Shown here: positions 35,824 to 47,576 of the stretch, piece by piece | Position numbering within the stretch: position 1 is the first letter of the stretch | Layout: every line of letters begins with the position of its first letter | Assembly (NCBI GenBank): GCA_020081605.1 | Contig: JAHREC010000021.1 | Coordinates: 186,001-250,000, forward strand | Reading direction: 5' to 3' | Origin: Albifimbria verrucaria | Taxonomy: Eukaryota; Ascomycota; Sordariomycetes; Hypocreales; Stachybotryaceae | DNA length: 64,000 bases | The notes under the pieces: model-generated | Seen by the model: only the letters and a program-made list of their open reading frames with translations | Told to the model about the DNA's origin: nothing | The model's database searches: none | Translations under genes and position numbers: made by a program

Positions 35824-36318
35824 CTAACATAGAGTTAAATCCTCCCATTGGCTCTTGATGATTGGTTTCTCAGGAAATGATATAGTGGCCATTGTATACT
35901 GTGGATAAATCCCACGGTTGGTAGTCGCTTGGAGGCGAAGAATTGAGAGCAAATTGTTGTTGATATTGGCTATGAGGGCCAGGGCGTTGGCTATATAGGA
36001 AGAATAGTTATTTGGGCACAATGCAAACCGGTCTGCTTTCACTGTAAGTCCTTCCATACTGGTGGAGATATCGGACACCGGAGGCTTAGGTAATTGTGGC
36101 ATCAATAATGGATTTTCTGGGTCTTCGATGCTTTGGAGAATAGCTCTGACTTCATATATGTCATATCTAACGCTTGCCTTGAAAGCCTCAATAAAGGCAG
36201 ATCTGTATTTGCCAAGTAACTTTTTGGTGTGATTTTGTTTTAGACGAAGCTTAGCTTGCGCCCTCCGATTTGCTGCACGCTTTCGGTAAATTTGACTGTC
36301 TTCTCTTTCACAGGACAT
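35824..36318 (-). CDS. Small protein with bZIP-like basic region
   Basis: A 164-residue single-exon frame from ATG 36318. Near the N-terminus YRKRAANRRAQAKLRLKQ matches the NxxAQxxxR signature of a bZIP basic (DNA-contacting) region, but the following residues lack clear leucine heptads, so dimerisation by a zipper is doubtful. The rest contains a proline-rich stretch (PENPLLMPQLPKPPVSD) and a hydrophobic helix (YIANALALIANINNNLLSIL). It might be a truncated or unusual transcription factor, or a chance match of a basic patch. Confidence 0.45.
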   Translation of the reverse strand: MSCEREDSQIYRKRAANRRAQAKLRLKQNHTKKLLGKYRSAFIEAFKASVRYDIYEVRAILQSIEDPENPLLMPQLPKPPVSDISTSMEGLTVKADRFALCPNNYSSYIANALALIANINNNLLSILRLQATTNRGIYPQYTMATISFPEKPIIKSQWEDLTLC

Positions 36319-37421
36319 TGTCTAAGTCTATGATGCCTTGATAGTGATGCCTTGAGTGTGATGCTTTATTTATGATGCGTTCTTGTATAGCTGGATATCT
36401 ACAGCATGACTGCGATGAACATATATATCTTGAGAGTACTGCTCACAGTCTATCACAGTTTACGATCTGTTTAGATAATTTGTTCTAAATTTAGTCTTCA
36501 ACTTATAAAATGTTTCAGAACTGGGCTGACGTTCATCTAGAGGGGCTGTTCACCGTTTCAGATAATCACACGCTAAGGTAAAAACAAGACCATCTATCTC
36601 TTTGACTGTCTGAAGCCGCGAGACAAGCAACGAACTTACCAGGAGTCCCACGTTTTATTGTTGGAAGCTTTGCGGGCCAAGCCTGCCTCGCCCCTTACCA
36701 AGAAATGATCATCGTGCGCTCGAAAAATTTGCATTTGGAAGTCAATATAGTAACTCATCATGATCACTCTATCAAGCGCGCTGGCTTTGGTAGGCAAACA
36801 ACTCTATGATCTGTCGGGAGTTACCAAATCCAGACAGCAATCCACTGGACGGCCGAGGAGGATGGGGTTGTTTCCAACGATCCGCTCTCGAGTAATGGCT
36901 GACTCCCAATTGACTACGTATGCATGCATGTTGCGAGTGGCTAGCAGCGAGCTATTCGAGCTTGGCGATGAATGAGGCCCCCAGGGCGCGATCATCTTTC
37001 AAAGTTGCCGTCTCCATCATCGACACCAAACAGGCACTATCCCAACTGTAGTTAAAACGTAGTTCTATAAATGGGCACGAGGCAGTGAGATACCGTTACA
37101 TGAAGAAAAGCACACAAAAAGAAGCCACGGGGAAGACTGCAGCGAACCTGAAACCTAGCTCCATGTATCTACTAGTCACATCGAGGTTATCACACTCATA
37201 TCTTGCCACCGTGCAACTCTAACTTCTATTTCGAGTAACATTAAGGAGGGGAGGAAAGGGGCTTCTTGCATGGTCTGTCTTCACGTCTCGATAACTCCTG
37301 ACGTCCTTTGATCTAGTAGGGGCATACGTAGAGCGATTCATGAAGTTTATTACCTCCCGTCCAACCTTCAGGATAGTTGTAATTATGTTCCAAGAACACC
37401 AGACGATCTTACACCTTGATC
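36319..37421. other. Intergenic, promoter region of two divergent genes
   Basis: About 1.1 kb between divergent genes. A poor 71-residue frame at 36760 has no domain. The 5' side is AT-rich with TATA-like sequence. Nothing else is recognised. Confidence 0.4.
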
Positions 37422-38847
37422 ATGGATGTACTGCCCCTTGAGATATATTGGATGCTTGTTGAGCAACTTGAGGTTGTTGATCGAAGCCGAATTGCTCAAT
37501 GCAGCCGTCAGAGCTTTGAGAAGACCAAGTCACTTCTATATAGAAAATTAGATCTGCGTTTTGAATATGGAGTAGCAGATTGGCAAACTGTATCGATCCT
37601 TGAGACCTTGACACAAAACCCAGACCTGGCAGCATACATTCGATCCATCAACATTAGAAGCAGTGGCCTACGGCACTGGAACACGGGGAATTACCAACTC
37701 CTCTCGCTTGTCCTGTCCAATATCATAGTTTTGCCAGAACACATCACGTCATTTTCTGCAGTCTGTCCTTGGTTACCACGTGGCAGAACATTTGAAAATC
37801 TTGAGACATTGACCTGTCGCGATATTGGAACCCCGACGGAAGGTGATTGGATACGATGGCACCTAGATAATTGCAAGCAACTCACGCGTCTCCACCTGTC
37901 TTGCTCCCCGCATCATGCCATGATGTCTCATGCCATGATGTCTCATGATCTGATTAGCGCCTCATGCCTTGACAGAATCACGTCTTTGACTCTCGATGGA
38001 TACAATCTTACAGAACTTGTGCCAAATCCGTATTGGAAACCACAAGAGCTTAACCTCAAGCTCTGTCCGGGGTTGAAAACTTCATTGAGCGGATGATTTC
38101 AGCAGACCAATTAACGTCGTTGAGAGAGCTGCGTCTTGCCGGACATTTTTCTCGATCTTCTTTTCTTTCGCTGCTAGCCAGCCTTAAACATTGCTATAAG
38201 CTGGAGAAATTATCGCTTCGTATAGGCAAACTGTCCCGTCTTCTCCGGCTTGACGGGCGACAGATAAGAAGCCTTAAATACGATGACTTCGATACACTCA
38301 CTTCAGAGCTGCGACAAGATATTCTGGGTGGACTAAAACCTATTTGTGGGAGCCTTCGCCTCCTCATACTAGATATACGACAAGAGTTGGCGGAGTCAGC
38401 TACGTCCATGAGGTTCACGGGAAGCGATATCGAGCGAATAATAACATCCTGCCCAAGACTCGAGTTTCTTGGTATCCCGATGAATCTCAGTGATCCCAGC
38501 TCAACACGGTACCGACGGATGATGTGGAAGGTAAGTTTCAACTTAGTTGAATGAAAGCAATCAGAAATATAGACGTCATGTGCTTACACTAAATGTAGGA
38601 TGCGGGCAGAGCGATGCCAATGCGGCTGAGAGCATTGCACCTCAGAGGAAGCTGTGGCCCAATGAAGCGATTCCTTAAGGACGCTGAAATCATCTCCAAA
38701 CACGTTTCCAAACACCTTGATTGCCATGGACTGATGGTCTATCTAGACCATGGCGAGAGGCTTAGGAAAGTTTCTTTTGAAGCAGGCGTGTTGAACAACC
38801 ATAAGTATTGTAAAGAAGAGATGGATTCATTCGACATGGACTTCTAG
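37422..38847 (+). CDS. F-box/LRR-like protein, one frameshift
   Basis: ATG 37422 starts directly with an F-box (MDVLPLEIYWMLVEQLEVVD). LRR-like strands follow (ENLETLTCRDIG, ITSLTLDGYNL, SLRELRLAGHF). One base is missing in the G4 run at 38069-38072; adding it joins LCPGVENFIERMISADQL. A 68-nt intron at 38531-38598 (GTAAGT...TGTAG) joins in phase to the last exon, ending LDHGERLRKVSFEAG and SFDMDF. A 15-bp direct repeat (CATGCCATGATGTCT) duplicates HAMMS inside the gene. The likely role is an SCF ubiquitin-ligase adaptor. Confidence 0.65.
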
Positions 38848-39149
38848 TCCAAATCGATTGTGTATGTTCGACTAAGGCGTGGGGAAGTTATTATACAGGT
38901 TCTCTGTGAGATGTACTATAATACTTCGTGTCAAGAGGTCTTTGAAACTGGGAAGCCCACGACGCTATCACTAATAATAATCTATTATTTTTGTGCTACA
39001 GTACCGGCATCAAAATATGTATCATAAACATAGGAACAGACATGGAAACCGTAGTTGATCTCTACTATCCTATCTATAGCTAACTAGCTCAAGTGTGCAA
39101 CAGTATATATGCCCTTGGACTGCTAGGTCAATCTTTTGGTCGTTAAGTG

Positions 39150-39656
39150 ATGCATTCCATCGTGTCTCTTCCAGAAGAGGTGTTGCTTACCATTGTTAGA
39201 GTTCTTTATGAAGATGTGGATCGCAAGGAACAATTTCTCCCTTTGCGTCTAGTGTGTAGGCGGCTGGCTGAAGTAAGTCGAGAGTTTGCATTCAAACGGG
39301 TCGTTATATCATTCGACGAATGCGGCATGAGGCCGTGGCCGGAATTGATCACGACCTCGAATTGCGGATATGTTGAACAAATTGTTTCAGTCCTATCACC
39401 AGAGGCAGCTACTGACATGGACGCATTAATTCCAGCGAATTGTGATTTTTTCTATCAAGCGGCTTTGAATCATTGCCCGAAACTCCGTTCTGCAACGGTG
39501 CTTCTAGATTGGATCGGTGGAGTGATTGGAGACAATGATTTAGAGATGGCTTTCACAGATCCTGCCGCACATCGAATCATACTTCACGAGTGGAAAATCA
39601 AGAAAATTGATAATACATCAGCCTCCTCGGATGACTATACCCACTTAGAGTTATGA
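39150..39656 (+). CDS. Short F-box protein
   Basis: From ATG 39150 (MHSIVSLPEEVLLTIVRVLY) the F-box continues with FLPLRLVCRRLAEVSREFAF. The 168-residue protein stops soon after a few helix-strand units (LNHCPKLRSATVLLDWIGG, IILHEWKIKKI), much shorter than usual for the family. Either the 3' part has been lost or an intron follows; the 390 bp downstream show no continuing frame that I could join. It lies 300 bp after the previous F-box gene on the same strand. Confidence 0.6.
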   Translation: MHSIVSLPEEVLLTIVRVLYEDVDRKEQFLPLRLVCRRLAEVSREFAFKRVVISFDECGMRPWPELITTSNCGYVEQIVSVLSPEAATDMDALIPANCDFFYQAALNHCPKLRSATVLLDWIGGVIGDNDLEMAFTDPAAHRIILHEWKIKKIDNTSASSDDYTHLEL

Positions 39657-40050
39657 TAAGACCCCATCGTTCGCAGCTCAGCATGTGTATTCGCTTAGCG
39701 TGCTTCATATGAACAGCGACCAAAATTGAGCCCAATCACCACCACTTCGAACTAGGTATCACCCTGTTTTGTTTAAAGAGCAGAAAGATAAATATAGCCC
39801 TAGTCTATGAATCCTATTATAGAAACGCATGCATGCAAAGGATAACATGACCAATTCTCGTTAGAAAACATATTGATGGAGGCAAGGTAGTTGTTTGATC
39901 TAGTATAAAATATAATATTCTTTAGTCTTCTTTGCTACTTACGACATTTGGCATTTCTCGAGTTTCTTCTGATAAGTGTCTATAGTACATCCAGTATTCG
40001 GTTGGTGTCCAAACTCAATTATCGTTTGTTTAAAATATTTTATCTTGGTG
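39657..40050. other. Spacer, no gene seen
   Basis: About 390 bp, AT-rich before the ATG at 40051. No continuation of the F-box gene could be joined. Confidence 0.35.
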
Positions 40051-41328
40051 ATGAATCAACATAGCACGGAAAGTACAGGGGCACGGACAGATGAAGGGGT
40101 AACGGCACCAACCCAACTGTAAGTTTCCATTCCTAGAGCCCTTTGACGCTGTATCTCCTGAAGCAGAGAGTCTTCTTGTGATCAAAGTGTTTTGATAGGA
40201 GTGATCATCCTGCGCTTAGCATTTAGCATAGTGCCAACCTCCTACTGATACCGTAGTATACTAGAAAGCAAATGACATTACCAATGACCCCACAAGGTCT
40301 GATCCTATGGATCGTGACCTTGACCTCGCGGCCAGCATATTGAGTTCGTGTCGACAGGATCGAAAAGATATACTTACCGCATATCGCATTGCCGCTAAAA
40401 GATCAAGACATACAGAGTTCGCACATTCACAATTGGTAAACGACCATCAGGCTCTTGCGGCCAACTTCAGTAGCCTCCGAGAACAATACGGCAGTATTAG
40501 CCTCAAGTACAATGTTCTCCTTGGCGACTCGACTCGAGCTGCCGAAGAGCGCAAAATGCTCCAAACCAATATCGAAGATCATGCGAAAGCCAAAGAGGCC
40601 TTGTCATGTCAATTTCAGCTAGCCCTTGATGAAATCTCCAAGTTGAGGAGTCAAAAATTAAGGATGACTCAGAGCAAGCTGAGACCATCCGACAGCTTCA
40701 AGAAGAGGCGAACAAGAAGGAGTCCACGATAATTGAGCTGCAAGAGAAGTTGAAATTGTGTCAAACCCAATGTCAATCCAAAGTTGTTTTAAATGCAGAA
40801 CTTATGGACCTGGGCGATGCTCATAGGAAGACGACGAACGTGTGTAGAGACGGCGATACAGCAGAGACAGCTCATAAGTCATCACCTAAAACACACCACA
40901 TCCACAACAGGGCTAGCACACCAGAAGGCCAGGAGGATAGTAGCCAAGGCTCAGAAAAAGCCAATACGACTTTGCAACATCTACAACAGGTACAGGACGA
41001 GAATAATGTCCTCAGAGACGCTTTGAAAAAGGCAGCAGAGGAGAAAATGGCAGACGAACAAAGAGCCTTCAACTTATCCAGCAATATAGAGCAGCTTCAA
41101 GAGAAATATGAGTTGCAGCGCAAGCATTTAGAGGCTGTCGAAGAAGTCTTAGTTAAGAGGCACCCTAACCTCTCCAGAAACCTTGACAATATCGCGAGAG
41201 TCTTGACAGACACCGTGGATAAAAAAAGCGTCAGAAGAGGAAGCCGTGTAGCTAGTGGTATGATACGTCTCATAGATTTAATCAGTATGATGGACCCCGA
41301 GTGTCTCGCGGTAGCTGGATGGCCCTGA
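40051..41328 (+). CDS. Coiled-coil protein, one frameshift
   Basis: A short first exon (40051-40118, MNQHSTESTGARTDEG) joins in phase through a 178-nt intron (GTAAGT...ACAAG) to 40297. The rest is dominated by heptad-like coiled coil (QTNIEDHAKAKEALSCQFQL, IRQLQEEANKKESTIIELQE, LQHLQQVQDENNVLRDALKK). The frame shifts once around 40637-40642, where one more base would join EISKVEESKIKDD. It ends with a Met-rich hydrophobic tail (MIRLIDLISMMDPECLAV). Coiled coils of this kind are structural or tethering; no family is recognised. Confidence 0.55.
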
Positions 41329-42237
41329 GTGAGGGTATCTTTTAGAACTCTCGAGCTTCCAGTGATCTTTCCTCCATTTACAAAACTGCACAGCATGGGG
41401 CCGAAAATGGTATGTTGTGGATGTAATTGAAAACCCCTCCATGTATTTCGTCGCAGGTGGTATCATGACGCTTCTTTAATTCCCTCCCTCAACGAGATGG
41501 TCTGGAACGATTGAAAGACTTCAGGGTCTTCTTTTTATATCCATGTTCATAATGCTTCATAAATTGGATTGGTTGTATTCTTTTGCATCTTTAATGTCGT
41601 TGTCAAATTGCGCTACGGTGTCCGTTAGCCATTGAATGCAGCGCCAACGGACGTCCCAAACAGAGGCACTATACCACCCTACAAAAACAACCATCCCCAC
41701 CAGCCTAGGTCTCTTCGTCCATCACTAAGATTTTCAATTGCACTCTGTTAAATTATATCAATATTTTACAACGTCGCACTCAATGTATCCCATAGCCTTT
41801 GGCGCTACGATATACATAGTACCTCTGAATTCAATTTGCATATGCCAGGGGTGAATCACCGAGCCCTAGAGTATGGACTGATGAAGGTACGGAAAGCATG
41901 GTAGAGGTCGATAGCCACCCATGTTGCCCTAGGGGATTGGCGGGGATATGGCTGACACTCCATCGATTTCACAAATTCCTCTCATATGCAAAATTGGTCA
42001 CTAGCTAGAGGCCGTCTGCTCAATCATACAATTTTACTACTCAACATGGCCCACCTCAACCAGCATTGTCGCCCGTTGCTCCTAATCGGTAGATTACAGG
42101 ATCAAAAATAGGAATACATTAGTAAAAATCACCATGCTAATGTATGGAATGAGTAAAACGAAGCAGATTGGTGAGTAGGCTTCCACCGATATGACCGTCT
42201 GTCGACTTGCTGTCAAGAAGGGATTATCCGCGATACC
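41329..42237. other. Intergenic, no gene seen
   Basis: About 900 bp without a supported gene. The last 150 bp form the leader and promoter of the JmjC-like gene. Confidence 0.4.
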
Positions 42238-43500
42238 ATGCCTAGAAATTACAGATTGAATCGTTATAAGATGCTCCTACAAATTCAGCAGATGGAGTCC
42301 TGCTCCAAGACAGAAACCAGGTGCAGCGTGATCATGGAAAGCCAAGTTCAGACAGCAAAGACGACGTATTTAAACGAGGCCGAGCAAGGCATAGCAAAAG
42401 GTTGTGAACTGTTAGATGAGCTTGCGTCTACAGCAAAACATGGATCGAGGCTTGAGCATGAGATTGTCAAATACAAGCAAGTATTCAACTATTGCGGCGT
42501 GGGGAACCCAGTAACACTTTCTCAATATATCCAAGCTACGTTTGATAAGAATGCTGGGGATACTTTTCTTATCGCGTCCACGGAGCAAGTGTGTGAGCTT
42601 CTCAAGGAGGATATTCCACAGTTGCCCATCTTTATCCCACGGGAGCTGAACCCTGATTCGAACAACCGGCTCGATCTTGAGACGTATCTGAAAGTGTTGA
42701 GTACTCGACCGTTTCTTGATATGCATGATTTTGATGTGGACTACGCAAAATATTTAGGTGCTCCAAAGCGGATTCCCTCTGCTCGAGCACTAGCTCGGCT
42801 CAAACCTGAGTGCAAGAAAGGGCCAGTGAATCTCATAAGCCTTCCCGGCCACAAGCGCAATGCAGTTCCTGGCTGTTTAGCGCAGCATGAAGACTACCAT
42901 TTCTTACAATCCATCACTAATACTGGTGCTAAAGACGGATCGGAAGAATCACGAGATTTGGCCGACGGATCTCATTTTCAACTTCTCGCCAGCCGAGGTG
43001 CGTTTCATGAGCCTCACGTTGATCGACACGGTCTCCTCACGGTCATTTTCAATGACTATGGGGAGAAGCTTTGGCCCTTATGGTCAGGTCTCAACGAAGT
43101 CGAGGTATCTGATTTCATCATCCATAAACATTACAGATGTGGTGCGGCGATATACCTAAGACCAGGTGATTTACTCATTCAGCCTCCACTCACAGTTCAT
43201 GCGCCGCTGTCCTTATCTCTTGTTTTGATGACAGGAACCATGCATCTCCACCCCCGAGCATTACTCACCAGTATCAGCCAAATGAAACTTGAGATAAAGC
43301 ACCCTGAGGTAACAAACGAAGGCCTCTCCGAAGAGCTGACCCAAAAACTCCCATTAATATTATCGCTATGGGAGGCAGGAGCTGGACCATGGCATTGGGG
43401 AAGCCTAGAAGATTTACAAAACTGCATGAAGTTATTAGGTCGCAGGAGGCATAAAAACAGAAAGCGACGTATAACCCGTGCGGCTCGAGCCAAGTTGTAA
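42238..43500 (+). CDS. JmjC-domain-like protein
   Basis: A single intact frame of 420 residues. The C-terminal half has the cupin signature of JmjC Fe(II)/2-oxoglutarate oxygenases: FHEPHVDRHGLLTVIFNDYG gives the HxD pair (about His260 and Asp262), and LRPGDLLIQPPLTVHAP gives the distal His (about 321), followed by LMTGTMHLHP. The N-terminal half is helical (TKTTYLNEAEQGIAKGCELL type) with no recognised reader domain. JmjC enzymes demethylate histone lysines or hydroxylate proteins; target unknown. The C-terminal end is strongly basic (RRRHKNRKRR), a likely nuclear signal. A downstream start at MESCSKT is possible. Confidence 0.65.
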   Translation: MPRNYRLNRYKMLLQIQQMESCSKTETRCSVIMESQVQTAKTTYLNEAEQGIAKGCELLDELASTAKHGSRLEHEIVKYKQVFNYCGVGNPVTLSQYIQATFDKNAGDTFLIASTEQVCELLKEDIPQLPIFIPRELNPDSNNRLDLETYLKVLSTRPFLDMHDFDVDYAKYLGAPKRIPSARALARLKPECKKGPVNLISLPGHKRNAVPGCLAQHEDYHFLQSITNTGAKDGSEESRDLADGSHFQLLASRGAFHEPHVDRHGLLTVIFNDYGEKLWPLWSGLNEVEVSDFIIHKHYRCGAAIYLRPGDLLIQPPLTVHAPLSLSLVLMTGTMHLHPRALLTSISQMKLEIKHPEVTNEGLSEELTQKLPLILSLWEAGAGPWHWGSLEDLQNCMKLLGRRRHKNRKRRITRAARAKL

Positions 43501-44135
43501 GAAGCAATAAGCTGCACTCATCTAATCGACATTCTAAAGCGGGAATATTTATCTATTTGTTTTTTTTTTTTTTTTTCATCTTTTGTATCTACTGCATCTC
43601 TACTGTATAATATATATTTCTATAAAATATTGATTAGAAGGTTTTCCTTGTTTTTTGGAGCGTGTCGGTGACCGCAATGCTTTTCTACACCTTCAGGTAA
43701 CTCCTTCTGCCCGTGATCTCGATCATAGCCACAATCAGATTGTGAGCAACGCCACAGGTAATCTTAGTGATGATGGTGGAAGTTGGGTTTTCTAGCTATT
43801 GGCCACAGACCCCTTACCTCCTTCCAAAAGAGGATATAACATTGAAGTGCTCAGCAGCAGTCCCCACACCTTAGCTCTTCTCACCTCATCTCGCTTAAGC
43901 ATGTGATGACGAAATTGACCTATCCAAGCGAACTCATACGATTGCCCCTCTTCTTCGACCCGTATTGCACACCAGGACTCTTCGTGTTCTCTGCGTGGCT
44001 AATCATCGTCTCGCAGTGGCTGACTATCTGTGAGGATATCGAAGATTCCGAAATCTTCCATCCCTCACCTGAGCCTTCCTCCAGCACTCATAGTAACATC
44101 GTGGCATGCGGTACGGCGTAGATAGGGCTTCATGC
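43501..44135. other. Spacer with a T17-type run
   Basis: A run of T lies at about 43560-43576, just after the JmjC-like stop, in an AT-rich 3' region. The 72-residue frame at 43903 lacks a domain. Nothing else is recognised. Confidence 0.4.
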
Positions 44136-44678
44136 TTATCTGCTTCTACTCAGGAATCCACGACTTCGCAGAGCTCTCGATCGTGTTTCGTACGAATATT
44201 CAACATTATCGCCTTCCGAGCTACTCTCATTCCACGATTCCTCCTCGCTTTCTTCATTCAACCTTTTGTCACTAGTGTCGCTATATAACTCATAGCAGAC
44301 TTCGTCATCAATGTCGCTGCACAGATCAAAGGAGACTTCGTCATCGCTATTACTGTTCGATTCAAACAAGGCTTCGGCATCGTCTTCACTATTCCACTGG
44401 GAGAAGGTCTCCTCGGATTGGTAATTGGTTTCCCCACCAGTGCTTGTCTCTTCCATTCCACTTTCTGTGTTCTCGACGTACTCGGATCCTTGATCTACTT
44501 CTTCCCCTTCTTCACTCTCTTCATACCATTTCTCCGATGGTAGGACATTTGATGCAAATCCAAGGAGTTCTAAAAACTCCATCATTTCTATAGCTTCATA
44601 CAAGAACACTCGTAAATTACTAGAGGTGCATTTACGCCCTGTCTGCTTTTCGAAGCTCTGTTTTTGCATGGAATCCAT
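44136..44678 (-). CDS. Highly acidic low-complexity protein
   Basis: A 180-residue frame from ATG 44678. After a short ordered start (YEAIEMMEFLELLGFASNV) the sequence is dominated by Glu, Asp and Ser (YEESEEGEEVDQGSEYVENT, and SDDEV and SDIDDEV repeats) and ends in a basic patch (RSRALRSRGFLSRSR). Acidic tracts of this kind occur in histone chaperones and other nuclear proteins, but composition alone does not prove that role. The base composition is repetitive, so a chance frame is less likely but possible. Confidence 0.45.
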   Translation of the reverse strand: MDSMQKQSFEKQTGRKCTSSNLRVFLYEAIEMMEFLELLGFASNVLPSEKWYEESEEGEEVDQGSEYVENTESGMEETSTGGETNYQSEETFSQWNSEDDAEALFESNSNSDDEVSFDLCSDIDDEVCYELYSDTSDKRLNEESEEESWNESSSEGDNVEYSYETRSRALRSRGFLSRSR

Positions 44679-45185
44679 CGTAGTCGCGAAATAAAATGCC
44701 AGAGCTTCGCCACTGATGAACTATGGAGCAACCGCTTGTCATATAGTTAGTGAATCAGTAAACTCACATACATTATTTGTGATCATGCTAAACGAGGGTG
44801 AGCCAAAAGAAGCGTGGGGTGAATGCTAGTGTATTTCAGAGCATAGTACGTGTTAAATTAAGAGGGTTGTACAGTATTGTAAAAACCCTACTAGGGATCT
44901 GCCAAAAACAACATAAAATAAATACCGGGTGCGGAATATTTAGCGGTGCTAGAAATTTGAATCTGATAAATGCTTAGGTAGTCAATCCTTTGTTCAAGAT
45001 CCACATCACATAAACATTGTCGGCCATGCCGTGTAATAGGTTGAACATCCTGGATACCCTACACCTTGTCCCGCTCTAAAGATTCGAGAGCTTGATAAGG
45101 CAGTCTGCCGGAACACCACGCTCTGTCAAGGTCGTGTGGACTGAACGAAATGTGAAATTCCACATTAAGAGTATAATCGTTATCC
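44679..45185. other. Spacer, no gene seen
   Basis: About 500 bp, AT-rich, without a supported gene, between the acidic-protein gene and the end of a decayed P450. Confidence 0.35.
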
Positions 45186-46824
45186 TTAGCTGCAATCCGC
45201 TAAGTTCCTCGCGAAGCACTGCCGTGACTCCTGGCTGAAAGCCGTGCTGGAAACTGCTTGAGCGTCAAAGATCGTTGTGTATGTGTCTGTAGCACCATCC
45301 CGCACATTTTTGAGCCAGCGCTCGGGTTTATAGAGCCCCTCATCATTCCCACACTCGGGGTCACCACTTTCTCTTTTCTGGCTCTGTTGTATGCAGCGTA
45401 ATGTTTCTTCTATGACAGCGCAAAGGTAGGGGATGGACTTGTCATGGATCTCGGCTGCTGTTGGCCATCTAAGCTCCTTGGCTGCATTTGTAAAGGCGCT
45501 TTGCAGCTCCTGGCGTAGCTTGTCTTGCAACGACTCGTGTGTGGCCATGTACTTGACCCACCAGGAGAGAACGGTGGCGGTGGTACTGTGGCCGCTGAGG
45601 ATGAAGCCAAGCTGAAATTGGTTGTCAGCATACAATCTGCGAAAGATGATTTCCAAGAAGAAAAAATATAAATAAATGAAAAAATAAGAAAAAATAAGAA
45701 TTTATTACATACTTTATCTCTTAATGCTCTTGAGTGCGGTTTGGGCCGCTGTCCCCTTTTTGAGTCATGTTTATCTCACGAATCAGCATATAATCGAGGA
45801 TGCACTCTTCACCGCCAGCTTCCTTTGTGGAGCCTTCCGCAGGATTATCGCTCGCTAACCTCCGCAACCCTTGATTAACTTGCCGCCGAAGAAGTGACCG
45901 CTTGTACAGCCAGCGACGGGTAGACTGGGGATCCAGAAAGTTTAGATAGTGAGAAAATATAGGTATGGAGCTCTCCTGCGCCCTGGGCAGGATTGACTCA
46001 GCATCCAGTAAGGCATCAGCTTCTGCATCTAGAGTTGGTCGGGGAAGGAGATAGCGTCTTTCGGGGAAAACGAGACAATCTCATCGAAGGGCTGGATATA
46101 GTCTATCTCCTGCTGCAAGATGCTCCTGCCCCCAAACCGAATGTGACGGCATAGATGGCATCGAGTGCAAACAGATTCAGGTCATAAGAGGTCACAAAAG
46201 GCCGGCCTCGGCCTTTCCGTATCCTGAGTAGCCAAAGGTCGACTAGTGATGAGGCTGTGCTATAAACATGCGGTGCAGATATCTAGCCAGGGCCATTAGA
46301 ATTGTAGAGCCAAGCTTCGGGTCTACGGGAGAGTGCTTCACCTTGTGTAGGAACGATGTTGTCATCAGATCCCCTTCCCTGTGCCCGTTGTCAACAAATT
46401 CTGAATTTTGGAGTCCCCGTCGACACGAAGACCTGGTGCCACAATGCTCATCAGCTTGGTTTTCGTGGTACTTCGGCCAAACCCATCCTGTTTTCGGGGG
46501 CGAATATCAGCAGCTTTTCGATGGTTGGCCAGGGTAATGTCCAATTTCTCTGTTCGGGATTGAGGAAAAGACCTCGAGATATCTTGGGAATGGAACCTTG
46601 CAGACTCTGCCACGACCAAAGCTGAGGCCACACGGCTTTGCATAACCCCATCCAATGCTCTGATAACGGTCTCCTTGCTGCCTCTTTGGAAGGCTTATTA
46701 CTTTTTCGATCCATGGTAAGGGAAAAGTCGACAAATTGATAAACCAACATAGGAGAAACAAAGGGTAAAACAGTATTGAGAGAGCGATTGGGGCTCTCCA
46801 ACTGAAAGGAGCTATTATGGTCAT
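45186..46824 (-). pseudogene. Second cytochrome P450, decayed
   Basis: On the minus strand, scattered over frames: a membrane anchor from about 46824 (IALSILFYPLFLLCWFI) and a mid-region block near 46130-46230 (LLRIRKGRGRPFVTSYDLNL). Then come an I-helix with LGFILSGHSTTATVLSWWVK and a K-helix ExxR (VIEETLR). A PERW-type block is LYKPERW. The haem loop is ruined: FSQESRQCFAR lacks the FGxGxRxCxG glycines, and the region between K-helix and PERW is mostly deleted. Several stops interrupt the middle. The gene is therefore dead. Its mid-region resembles P450s other than the one at 9.3-11 kb, so the two are not recent duplicates. Confidence 0.75.
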
Positions 46825-46837
46825 CCTGTAAACACAA

Positions 46838-47576
46838 AGAGATAGTCAGGCCAATGATCAGAGCCTCTGTACAGAGTAGTATTGTGATGGCTCATGGATG
46901 TCAGCGTGGTGTTGTAACTTCCCTGTCACAACGCTTTATACCCTTTTCGGCGTCGCGAGGTACGGCGGAGATGGCGGTGTTCCAACATCAATGTTGTACC
47001 GACTTCTCCACCTCTGTGTAGGATAGTATCCGGAATTTGCCATGGGGACGAGTTTTGAGACACTGTCGATATGTCGGGTGGGGTTCCGACACGGAGTTTT
47101 GTCCTAACTGTTGCATTTGGATCTGGTGCAGCAGAGGGTTCCATAGAGTAATCTGGTCGGAGGGCTTACGTACATAGATTGGTTGATGTGGAGATCAAAT
47201 CACTATTCCAGCCACTATGTTTGATGGGATTCATTACTCCACTTCGGGTTCAATTGACATTTTTCGATAGTCGAGAGGATTGCCGAGGCATGAAAAGATT
47301 GTGCGATGTTTCCTCCGAAGGGGTAGGGTACAGTTATTGAAGATTTTACAATGAAGCATTAAGAGGTGAGAGACGAAGAAGATTTAATGCTACGCGCTTC
47401 TGGTTTTCGTTCACTTCTCCGTAATCGCTCAATCCCTTAATTTGTTACGTATGCTGCCATTTCGCGCTCTCAAGGAGATGTGATTTAATATGTACTACTT
47501 TAGATTAGACTAGATATCTATCGCTGTGCCATATTTTGCATACGAAATGTACATGGCCCCTCTCATGGCGAAGCGA
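46838..47576. other. Spacer, one doubtful small frame
   Basis: A 72-residue minus frame (46926-47144, MEPSAAPDPNATVRTK) ends in a basic stretch but has no domain. Otherwise nothing is seen between the P450 remnant and the glycosyltransferase. Confidence 0.35.

Noticed and set aside
46926..47144. 72-residue minus-strand frame as a gene
   Set aside because: Low-information sequence with a basic end; no supporting feature.
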